A DNA stretch of 64,000 bases. Source: Minisyncoccus sp023229485 (GTDB lineage: Bacteria > Patescibacteriota > Minisyncoccia > Minisyncoccales > Minisyncoccaceae). The stretch spans positions 5,156-69,155 of the forward strand of contig JBAYMH010000005.1 of assembly GCA_041663645.1 (NCBI GenBank), given 5' to 3'. The notes under the pieces were generated by a model. It searched no databases, was not told the DNA's origin, and worked only from the letters and a program-made list of their open reading frames with translations. A program made the position numbers and the translations under genes. Position 1 is the stretch's first letter. Each line of letters opens with the position of its first letter. Positions 58,016 through 64,000 of this stretch are shown here, in pieces.

Positions 58016-58294
58016 TCAAAAAATTGCAGTTTTTTTAACAAAAAGATTGCAGTGGCAATGCCCCATTGAATTGATTTCGTCCAGATGATATATACAAGGA
58101 CAAATGATTTTTTTGTCTTCTTCTTTATCGCCTGTTACTTTTCGGCAAGGACAATATTTTTCTCCATACTTATCTTCGTTATTAAGCAACCCTCCGATAA
58201 TCGCATTGACTATTTTCTCATTTGGATTCAATGAAATGTCTTTTTCTAGTGCGTATTTTTCGTATTCAGTTTTTAGTTCTTCGGGTTTTGCCAT
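58016..58294 (-). CDS. Ferredoxin-thioredoxin reductase catalytic chain-like protein
   Basis: 92 residues with the full cysteine signature of the FTR catalytic subunit: C48-P-C50, C65-P-C67 and C80-H-C82, which would bind a 4Fe-4S cluster next to a redox disulfide. The family passes electrons from ferredoxin to thioredoxin. A thioredoxin gene lies 154 bp upstream on the same strand, which supports a redox pair. No ferredoxin or variable chain is visible, so the electron donor is unknown. Confidence 0.85.
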   Translation of the reverse strand: MAKPEELKTEYEKYALEKDISLNPNEKIVNAIIGGLLNNEDKYGEKYCPCRKVTGDKEEDKKIICPCIYHLDEINSMGHCHCNLFVKKTAIF

Positions 58295-58304
58295 ATTTAT
58301 TAGG

Positions 58305-58427
58305 ATAGTAATTAGTAACTTGTAACTAGTAATTAGTGCTTTGTTTGCCTTTCGGCAAAATTAGAGGCATCTTATTAGATTCCCATCTTCTCCACCATAG
58401 GCGGACAAGAGGGGAATGACAAAGATA
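58305..58427. repeat. Mosaic intergenic repeat
   Basis: AGTAACTAGTAATTAGTGC-type start, GTTTGCCTTTCGGCAAAA hairpin, GAGGCATCTTATTAGATTCCC and GGGGAATGACAAAG. The longest copy of the mosaic also seen at 1095-1202 and 3951-4008. It separates trxA from the FTR-like gene. Confidence 0.8.
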
Positions 58428-58448
58428 AGTGAAGGATAAATAAATAAA

Positions 58449-58766
58449 TTATTTTAGGTTTTCTTCAAGCCAAGTTTTTATTTCTGCCTCGTCCTTAAAG
58501 CCAATAAAAGATGATTTGGGTTGACCATTATTTATAAAAAAAACTGTTGGAATTCGGTCAACTTCGAATTCGTTTCCCGTCTTTGGACATTGATCTAAGT
58601 CCATTTTTACAAATTCTATTTTATCTTTGTATTCTTCGGCAAGTTTTTCGATAACGGGGCTTAGCATTTTGCATGGTGGACACCAATTAGTAAAGAAGTC
58701 GACTACTACTGGTTTTGTATTTTTTACTACCACTTCTTCAAATTCTTGATCGCTAATGATTTTCAT
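58449..58766 (-). CDS. trxA: Thioredoxin
   Basis: 105 residues. The active site is NWCPPCKM (C29, C32) with Pro-Pro instead of the common Gly-Pro, and the cis-proline loop is RIPTVFF. VEFVKMDLDQCPKTGNEFEV adds a third cysteine. Likely substrate or partner of the FTR-like protein downstream. Confidence 0.93.
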   Translation of the reverse strand: MKIISDQEFEEVVVKNTKPVVVDFFTNWCPPCKMLSPVIEKLAEEYKDKIEFVKMDLDQCPKTGNEFEVDRIPTVFFINNGQPKSSFIGFKDEAEIKTWLEENLK

Positions 58767-58842
58767 TTTTTTATTTTTTAATATGTAATTTCTTCTGTAA
58801 TTATAACTTTTTGGAAAAAAAATAGCAACGGTGTTGCATTTT

Positions 58843-59022
58843 TTAGCATGGTGATTTGCTCATCCCTTTGACCATTTGCCGAACAATCTTGTTTCTTCTC
58901 TCAATTAATCTGCGATATAAAATCTTTCTGTCTTTTGGATCGATTTCAGAAAAATTAGTCGAAAGAATATCTATTCTCAAAGTGTCACTATTAAGTAATT
59001 CAAGAAGTTGCTCAATTCTCAT
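58843..59022 (-). CDS. Small uncharacterised protein, 59 residues
   Basis: Start at ATG 59022 (MRIEQLLELLNSDTLRIDIL), with GGGTGAT a few bases upstream. Helical, Arg/Lys-rich at the end (RRLIERRNKIVRQMVKGMSK). Promoter TTGCTT, 17 nt, TATATT lies upstream; terminator GCAAC/GTTGC (58826-58838) with a long T run follows. The next gene upstream has a near-identical terminator. Function unknown. Confidence 0.6.
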   Translation of the reverse strand: MRIEQLLELLNSDTLRIDILSTNFSEIDPKDRKILYRRLIERRNKIVRQMVKGMSKSPC

Positions 59023-59104
59023 AAAATCACCCAAATAAGCTACGCTTAATATAGATTATCACGAATAAAAAAGCAAGATATATATATGTGTGTTTATAAA
59101 AAAT

Positions 59105-59120
59105 AGCAACGGATGTTGCT
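59105..59120 (-). terminator. Terminator of the HNH-like gene
   Basis: AGCAAC/GTTGCT stem followed on the minus strand by ATTTTTT. Almost the same hairpin ends the gene at 58843. Confidence 0.75.
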
Positions 59121-59122
59121 TT

Positions 59123-59923
59123 TTATACTGGAACTCTAGCCGTTCTAAGTAATTGAATAGTTTTTGTGTCCTCTATCTTTCCTTGTTTTTTCTGAATAAT
59201 TCTTTCGAAGTGACGAGTACTTTTGTTTATTTTTAGACGCATAAGATGACTCCTGGCTAAACTCCTAACTTTAGTGTTAGTAATATGGCCATAATTAAGA
59301 TATGCCTCCCAAATAGTAAAATAATCATCCCTACATGCCTCTAGTAAAATTCGCTCATGCAATCCGATTGATTCTTCAATTAAACTATGGCATTTCCGAC
59401 AAGGAAACCCTAATTTCTTGTTACTCTTAAACACGATCCATTTTTCGATGTGGTGTACCGTAGACCGTGCCTTTTTTTTACAAATCGGACAGTTAGTTCT
59501 ATTGTATGCTATTAATTGTTTTTCGGTTAAGAAGCCGTAAGTTGCTTTTTCTTTTTCAATTTTTCCTGGAATTCCTCTTTTGATATAACGAATTTCTCCT
59601 ACTTTAATCCTCCTTATTCTTTCATTTATGTTTTTTTTGATTTCGTTTTCAGAAATACCTCCGTTATAAAAATAGCTATTCCAAATTTTGATGTTGCAAA
59701 TACCAAATAAACCAAGCACTACCTCTTCGTATACCTTAATAGACAAGTCGACTCTGTGGTGGCAATCCTTGCAAACAAGTCCAGTTGCTGAGTTTTTTCC
59801 AAATACAACCTCTTTGTAAATAGAGTGCTTTGAAACAAGTGTTTGTTCTTTACAAATCAAACAAGTTCCAAAACTTGAATATTTAGGAGCTGTATAGGTA
59901 AATTCTTTCTTTTTTCCTGTCAC
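59123..59923 (-). CDS. Protein with two HNH-like zinc modules
   Basis: 266 residues with an internal duplication. Module 1: C21xxC24, H33, then C51xxC54-HH. Module 2: C145xxC148, HH157-158, then C175xxC178-H. Each is followed by a similar helical stretch (IKIWNSYFYNGGISENEIKK; FTIWEAYLNYGHITNTKVRS). The CxxC...H(H)...CxxCH pattern is that of HNH endonucleases or related DNA-binding zinc folds; catalysis is unproved. GTG start with AGGTGAT 3 nt upstream; promoter TTGTAT, 17 nt, TATATT. No methylase or phage gene nearby. Confidence 0.65.
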   Translation of the reverse strand: MTGKKKEFTYTAPKYSSFGTCLICKEQTLVSKHSIYKEVVFGKNSATGLVCKDCHHRVDLSIKVYEEVVLGLFGICNIKIWNSYFYNGGISENEIKKNINERIRRIKVGEIRYIKRGIPGKIEKEKATYGFLTEKQLIAYNRTNCPICKKKARSTVHHIEKWIVFKSNKKLGFPCRKCHSLIEESIGLHERILLEACRDDYFTIWEAYLNYGHITNTKVRSLARSHLMRLKINKSTRHFERIIQKKQGKIEDTKTIQLLRTARVPV

Positions 59924-60017
59924 TAAATCACCTGATTTTCAATGAACAAATGAACATTGAACTGTTTCTAATATAGACCAATGAAAATAAAAATACAATA
60001 GTAAGTGAGTATTAAAA

Positions 60018-60065
60018 ATTATGAGATCAAACCTCCCTTTGGGAGATTGCGACCTCCTAATTTTT
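60018..60065. repeat. GAGGTC-family palindrome downstream of xseB
   Basis: AATTATGAGATCAAACCTCC and GGGAGATTGCGACCTCCTAA form an imperfect palindrome that ends inside the xseB stop region. The same family as 2239-2306. Confidence 0.8.
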
Positions 60066-60267
60066 AGTCTTTTTCGAGGGTTTTTTTTATTTCCTCAAAT
60101 TCGTTTTCAGCTTCCTTGAGCATTTTCTTTGTTTCTTTGATTACCTCAGTTGCTTCTTTTGCTTTTCTCAGCCCTTCTTCGATATCTAACTCTTCTTGAG
60201 ATTCGAACCATTCAACAATTTTTGAAATTGTTTTCAAATTTTGATTTAGTCCTGTTTTTGGTTTCAT
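60064..60267 (-). CDS. xseB: Exodeoxyribonuclease VII small subunit
   Basis: 67 residues from ATG 60267. Start MKPKTGLNQNLKTISKIVEW; the helical hairpin ESQEELDIEEGLRKAKEATE and KEAENEFEEIKKTLEKD is typical of XseB. A longer frame to 60405 reads through palindromic repeats and is rejected. It follows xseA after a 61-bp gap containing an ATTGCTTCGCT...GCAATGAC repeat. Confidence 0.85.
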   Translation of the reverse strand: MKPKTGLNQNLKTISKIVEWFESQEELDIEEGLRKAKEATEVIKETKKMLKEAENEFEEIKKTLEKD

Positions 60268-60299
60268 ATTTTTAAAATTATTATTATTTTGCAAAGAAA

Positions 60300-60357
60300 T
60301 AGATTGCTTCGCTACTCTCGCAATGACATTAGATTCCCGACTTCTCGGGAATAACAA
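60300..60357. repeat. Two joined palindromic repeats forming the 3' end of xseA
   Basis: AGATTGCTTCGCTACTCTCGC-AATGAC is joined to AGATTCCCGACTTCTCGGG-AATAAC. The second repeat is read as the last codons of xseA (LVIPEKSGI, stop within AGATTC region). This shows how the two families sit side by side. Confidence 0.75.
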
Positions 60358-61585
60358 GTGAAGACGCGGGAGCAATAGACTTGATTTCGGTTTTGATGTT
60401 TCCATCGGTCATTTCCAAGTCTAATTCCTGATTTAGCTTTAAGGCTTTAATGCTTTTGATTATTTTGTTATCGCTCCTGATAATTGAATATCCTAATTTC
60501 AAATTCCTCTTCGGATCGTTTTGCGTGATAATCCTATTCGCTATATCTAATTCCTTTTTATAATAGGTAAAGGCATTATCAAAAGAATTATAAATCGAAT
60601 TTTTTGTTTTTAGTTCTAGCATTTCATAATTATTTATTGCCTCGTTGAAATAATTACTGATTTTTAAAAATGATGAATTTACTTTTGTCTTATTTTCGCT
60701 AAGGATGTTTGAAAAATAATTTATCAAAACTGATTGATATTCGGTTAGTCTTGATTCTGCCTTATCCCAATTAAGGTTCAGAAGCATTGCAGCTGCAGTC
60801 GGAGTAGATGTCATTTTGTCCGCTGCGAGGGATAATAATGGAACATCTTTGTCGTGTCCTAAGGCGGCAATAACTGGAACTGAAAACTTAACGACTTCTC
60901 TAATTAAAACCTCATTATTAAAGGCCATAAAAGACTCCAAAGAGCCTCCTCCTCGCATAATAACCAAAACGTCGATATCTTGGCTAGCCATAGTTTTTAT
61001 GGCCGACAGAAGGTCTTTTATTGCCTCTTGCCCCTCAACCCTTGCGTCTATTAGTTTAATCTTGAATCCATAGTGTCCGATGTTGCTTAAAAAATCATTA
61101 ATAACGGCACCATAGCGTGAAGTTATTATCCCTATCTTTTGTGGAAAAAATGGGATATCTCTTTTTCTGCTGTCATCAAAAATTCCTTCGTCCTCTAATT
61201 TCTTTTTTAATTTATCATAGGCTTTTTTAAGCTCTCCCTCACCTACCAATTGGATTGTTTTTGCCTTGAAAGATATTCTGCCATTTGGAGCATAAATATC
61301 GGGAGAACCAAATGCAATTATCTCTAATCCATCTTCTAATTCAACATTACACATTCGATAATCAAAATTCCAGATAACACAAGACAAGACACTATTGTCT
61401 TTTTTGTCTTTGAGTGAAAAATAAACGTGGCCAGCACTACTTTTTTTAACCTCTCCCACTTCCCCCTTTATTTTTACTTCACACAAATTAAGGATTCCAT
61501 TAAGAATGGTGATATAAGCAGAAACTGTAAAAATATTATTTTTGAGAAATTCTCTACTGAATGATGGTTTTGTTTTTTCTTCCAT
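60329..61585 (-). CDS. xseA: Exodeoxyribonuclease VII large subunit
   Basis: Degrades single-stranded DNA with XseB. 418 residues: N-terminal OB fold (CEVKIKGEVGEVKKSSAGHVYFSLKD), catalytic domain (FPQKIGIITSRYGAVINDFL, then IDVLVIMRGGGSLESFMAFN, AALGHDKDVPLLSLAADK) and a long coiled coil. The end, SLVIPEKSGI, is encoded by a palindromic intergenic repeat, so the original C-terminus has been replaced or extended by it. Confidence 0.95.
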   Translation of the reverse strand: MEEKTKPSFSREFLKNNIFTVSAYITILNGILNLCEVKIKGEVGEVKKSSAGHVYFSLKDKKDNSVLSCVIWNFDYRMCNVELEDGLEIIAFGSPDIYAPNGRISFKAKTIQLVGEGELKKAYDKLKKKLEDEGIFDDSRKRDIPFFPQKIGIITSRYGAVINDFLSNIGHYGFKIKLIDARVEGQEAIKDLLSAIKTMASQDIDVLVIMRGGGSLESFMAFNNEVLIREVVKFSVPVIAALGHDKDVPLLSLAADKMTSTPTAAAMLLNLNWDKAESRLTEYQSVLINYFSNILSENKTKVNSSFLKISNYFNEAINNYEMLELKTKNSIYNSFDNAFTYYKKELDIANRIITQNDPKRNLKLGYSIIRSDNKIIKSIKALKLNQELDLEMTDGNIKTEIKSIAPASSLVIPEKSGI

Positions 61586-61705
61586 TGGCGATATTATATC
61601 ATAAAAAATAAAACAAAAAAATCCGCTGAAAGGGTTTTGCTGGACAAAAAGATTCGTTTGTCGTATGTTTTATTTACTACGATTGCGTAGAGGAAGTTTA
61701 TTGTG

Positions 61706-62209
61706 ATGTTAAAAATTGAATTGAAAAACTTTACCTTGACAAACGATTTGGTTCCAATCCATTTTCTTCCCGAAAGCTACGGTTTTATTTGTCCCCTTCC
61801 AAGAGGATACATAAAAGCTATTGCTAATTCCCCTGATTTATGTCTTGAGATTGAAATAATCAAGGAAAGTATTAATTTAGCTGCAAAAGAAAAGATTAGT
61901 CCTTTTGAAAATTTATTGCTTGGCTGCGACAGCAAGACCGAAGCCATAATTGAATGTTTTACTTTCTTTAATAATGAACTTTTTAGTGCATTTGTAGAAG
62001 GTAATACCATGGGAGATGTTTATCTGAATACAGATACACATCTTGTCTGCGATCCCGATATTTGTGAAATTGACTATTTGTTTGAAATCGGAAAAGCATT
62101 TGAGTGCCATAATGTTGATTACTATTGGCAGGCTCTTCTACTTAGAGAGCTCGTAGTACGATATTTTAACCTATTAAACAGGAGGTTAACAGAAATAAAA
62201 AAGGATTAA
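61706..62209 (+). CDS. Uncharacterised protein, 167 residues
   Basis: ATG 61706 (a GTG at 61703 is possible), AGAGG upstream. MLKIELKNFTLTNDLVPIHF, then LPRGYIKAIANSPDLCLEIE and CDSKTEAIIECFTFFNNELF. No membrane span or known motif. The stop codon sits in the loop of its terminator (AGGATT...AATCCT, then CTTTTTTT). It converges on the nuclease gene. Confidence 0.65.
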   Translation: MLKIELKNFTLTNDLVPIHFLPESYGFICPLPRGYIKAIANSPDLCLEIEIIKESINLAAKEKISPFENLLLGCDSKTEAIIECFTFFNNELFSAFVEGNTMGDVYLNTDTHLVCDPDICEIDYLFEIGKAFECHNVDYYWQALLLRELVVRYFNLLNRRLTEIKKD

Positions 62210-62226
62210 ATAATAATCCTCTTTTT

Positions 62227-62988
62227 TTATTTTTTTTCGTGCTTTATTTTTGCAATGACTGCGTTTTTACGATAATTACAATAATCACAGTCAGGACTCA
62301 TTTCTGGAATATCACTATTCATTAAGCATTTTTTTATTTTTGGTAACGTTGCATCAATCCAGCTAGTATCTCCTGTGTATGGAATAACTTTGATGATAAA
62401 TTCTAGTTTTTTATCAAATGATGGTAATCCAGTATCTCCATTACAATAAACAAAATACCCCGTACTTGAAACTTTAAAGCCATTTTTTTTGAATAGCCAT
62501 TGATAAACTTCCATTTGCCTTTTGTATCCGATTTGCCAGTCCGCATCTAAAGTAATTTCTGATGTTTTGGAAGTTGCTTTGTAATCTACGATAATCAATT
62601 CTTCTTCTGGATTAATCCAAATATCGTCGACTGCTCCAGTAATAAGTAAATTTGTTTCTTCGTGTAAAAATTCTACTCCTTTGAAATTTTCTCTCCAAAT
62701 ATTTAGCTTTGGATGCTCAAATGGAATTGCGTCAATATCAAACTCTTCAATAAATGGATGAGCGGCTTGTTTTTCTCGATAGAGATCAAATTCTTTTTTA
62801 AGTAAAGTATCTACTGCACTATTAAGATTAAATGGAAAGCCCGGAGGACGGCCTACTCCTAATCTTCTGTCCAAATAAAAACACTGGGGGCAATCCATAA
62901 ATAAGTCAATTTTTGATCGACTTAACTTGAATGGATTTTTTGATTCTGGATCAAAAATATTTGATGATTTTTTGTAGTAACCAGACAT
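62227..62988 (-). CDS. PD-(D/E)XK (RecB/Cas4-like) nuclease with cysteine cluster
   Basis: 253 residues. The nuclease core is GAVDDIWINPEEELIIVDYKAT (D121/D122, D135, K137; the acid before strand 2 and the DYK motif). N-terminal C33 and C36 (DCPQCFYLDRR) and C-terminal cysteines (SPDCDYCNYRK) resemble the Fe-S ligands of Cas4/AddB-type enzymes. QMEVYQWLFKKNGF matches motif IV (QxxxY). No cas genes are present, so a DNA repair or processing role is more likely. Confidence 0.8.
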   Translation of the reverse strand: MSGYYKKSSNIFDPESKNPFKLSRSKIDLFMDCPQCFYLDRRLGVGRPPGFPFNLNSAVDTLLKKEFDLYREKQAAHPFIEEFDIDAIPFEHPKLNIWRENFKGVEFLHEETNLLITGAVDDIWINPEEELIIVDYKATSKTSEITLDADWQIGYKRQMEVYQWLFKKNGFKVSSTGYFVYCNGDTGLPSFDKKLEFIIKVIPYTGDTSWIDATLPKIKKCLMNSDIPEMSPDCDYCNYRKNAVIAKIKHEKK

Positions 62989-63113
62989 AAGTAATTGATA
63001 AAAAGATTAATAACTTGATTTATTGTACCATAAATGAAAAATAATATCATTAGTATTGTATTGTTTGAGGCTTTGTGATAATTAATAGGTGCTTTCCAAT
63101 GGAAGTGATTTTG

Positions 63114-63536
63114 ATGAAGCTGGCTATTAAAAAAATTGCAAAAAAAGGTTCTTCAAAAAATACTACTATACTAGTTTTCACCGATGGGAGTTCTTTAAAA
63201 ATCAAAGATGATTATTTTTTAATAAACCCTATTGAGATGATTACATGGATTTTTAATGTTCACGATAAAAAGAGAGATCCAGTATCTATGGTTTTTTTCG
63301 CAAATGAAATTGATGAAGGCTCGTTATCTCCTGTTGGATATTATTATGCGATGAACGTTAGCGGGTATTATGGATTTGAATTCGCAGGATGTAATAGCTT
63401 TGATGCTGACGAACATTTTTGGAAGGTTTTTATAGAAGATTACCGAAATGAAATTTCGGCAATAACTGATAACCGAAAACCAAAACCTAAAAGCATAGAA
63501 CTTGAAATGATTTATAAAATGACAGCAATCAAATAG
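63114..63536 (+). CDS. Uncharacterised protein, 140 residues
   Basis: I choose ATG 63114 (MKLAIKKIAKKGSSKNTTIL), with GGAAG 8 nt upstream; upstream starts at 63075 and 63099 are possible. VFTDGSSLKIKDDYFLINPI suggests a beta-rich N-terminus (a RecX/DUF-like 'FTDGSSL' strand), but I cannot assign a family. Terminator GAAAGC-AAAA-GCTTTC with eight T residues follows at once. Confidence 0.6.
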   Translation: MKLAIKKIAKKGSSKNTTILVFTDGSSLKIKDDYFLINPIEMITWIFNVHDKKRDPVSMVFFANEIDEGSLSPVGYYYAMNVSGYYGFEFAGCNSFDADEHFWKVFIEDYRNEISAITDNRKPKPKSIELEMIYKMTAIK

Positions 63537-63683
63537 AAAGCAAAAGCTTTCTTTTTTTTGGTTTGTGTGTTTAGAAGCTACGAGATCAAACCTCCTATTG
63601 AATTCTACGACTATTTAAAAAAGACCCTTTCGGGTCTTTTTGAATTCTACGACTATTTAAAAAAGACCCTTTCGGGTCTTTTT
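63537..63683. terminator. Terminator of the upstream gene, repeat fragment, and duplicated terminator of the RRM gene
   Basis: 63537-63560 holds GAAAGC/GCTTTC with a T run (plus strand). 63577-63600 has TACGAGATCAAACCTCC, half of a GAGGTC palindrome. Then a 42-bp block containing AAAAAGACCC-TTTC-GGGTCTTTTT and GAATTCTACGACTATTT occurs twice in tandem (about 63600-63641 and 63642-63683), giving two successive terminators for the minus-strand RRM gene. Confidence 0.85.
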
Positions 63684-63693
63684 GAATTCTGGA

Positions 63694-63966
63694 CTATTTT
63701 CTGAAGTCATCCCTATTTGCCATAGGTCTAGCTTCGCTTACGAAAATCTTCCTTCCTTCGAGTTCGCTTTGGTCAAACATATCCTTAGCTTTTGCAGCTT
63801 CATCTTCTGTTGACATCTCGACAAATCCGAAGCCTTTTGACCTCTTTGAGAACTTGTCAACGATGACTGCAGCAGAAACTACAGAGCCAGCAGGAGCGAA
63901 TGTTTCACCAAGCATTTCGCTGGTTACAGAGTAGGGTAAATTTCCTACGAATAATTTCTTCTCCAT
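63694..63966 (-). CDS. RRM-type RNA-binding protein
   Basis: 90 residues, a single RRM. RNP2 is LFVGNL (residues 5-10) and RNP1 is KGFGFVEM (about 44-51). Small RRM proteins of this kind are cold-shock or RNA-chaperone-like in cyanobacteria and many Patescibacteria. Two tandem terminators follow it. Upstream lies the window edge. Confidence 0.93.
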   Translation of the reverse strand: MEKKLFVGNLPYSVTSEMLGETFAPAGSVVSAAVIVDKFSKRSKGFGFVEMSTEDEAAKAKDMFDQSELEGRKIFVSEARPMANRDDFRK

Positions 63967-64000
63967 TTTTTTCTTTTTTAAAATTTTTACCGACCTACTC

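Noticed and set aside
60268..60405. Longer xseB start
   Set aside because: The extra part reads through two palindromic repeats and overlaps xseA.
62227..62988. Cas4 of a CRISPR system
   Set aside because: Fold and cysteines are Cas4-like but there is no cas neighbour or repeat array in the window; annotated only as PD-(D/E)XK nuclease.
1..64000. Recoded TGA (Gly) as in Absconditabacteria/Gracilibacteria
   Set aside because: miaB ends with TGA directly at the miaA start and core genes contain no in-frame TGA, so TGA is a stop.

Overview
The window is about one-third GC, gene-dense, uses the standard bacterial code (miaB ends in TGA, so TGA is a stop) and carries many reduced or atypical versions of core genes: ThrRS without its TGS domain, PheT without the tRNA-binding domain, a MurL-type glutamate epimerase beside murD, and bL32, NusG and L11 in small operons with no rplA after rplK. 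Together with DUF5667, LTD, cohesin and dockerin surface proteins, this points to a Patescibacteria (CPR) genome, most likely a Parcubacteria-like lineage. That placement is inference; no 16S gene is present.

Layout. 1-7 kb (minus strand): trmD (cut by the window edge), khpA, rpsP, rnc-nusB-rpmF and rnhB. Between them lie one isolated and seven tandem small transcription units (1.27-1.42 and 4.01-6.21 kb). Each has its own promoter, internal hairpins and terminator. I regard this RNA array as the most novel feature. 7.1-16.5 kb (plus strand): dnaE, a 0.9-kb repeat-rich gap, thrS, a DUF5667/DUF333 surface protein, miaB and miaA. 16.6-25.8 kb (minus): gatB, deoC, a frameshifted dcd, rplK, nusG, secE, gyrB, pheT, pheS. 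26-27.3 kb (plus): a Nudix gene, an orphan gene and a three-tRNA cluster (Met-like, Met, Asp). 27.3-41.8 kb (minus): tmk, gatA, gatC, gltX, murG, ftsW, murD, a murL interrupted by an in-frame stop, mraY, a D,D-carboxypeptidase, a stand-alone receiver protein, murC and thpR, i.e. a peptidoglycan cluster joined to indirect Gln/Asn-tRNA formation.

41.85-43.0 kb holds two tandem copies of a small gene unit with consensus promoters and almost no leader, plus a 44-residue reading frame. 43.9-52.3 kb is a two-gene surface operon: a 2538-residue secreted protein ending in a dockerin, then a membrane-anchored protein with a cohesin-like domain, a likely anchor and ligand pair. 52.4-64 kb is a mixed accessory and housekeeping stretch: a zinc ribbon-PAS protein, a CFA-type methyltransferase, a HAD phosphatase, EF-P, a JAMM protease-like protein, a ferredoxin-thioredoxin-reductase-like protein with thioredoxin, an HNH-like double zinc protein, exonuclease VII, a PD-(D/E)XK nuclease and an RRM protein. 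Several of these have private promoters and terminators.

Intergenic DNA is unusually structured. At least four palindromic repeat families recur in mosaic combinations. In addition, a roughly 150-bp element with terminal inverted repeats and a branched fold begins exactly at the stop codons of dnaE and efp. I saw no transposase, phage gene, rRNA or CRISPR array.
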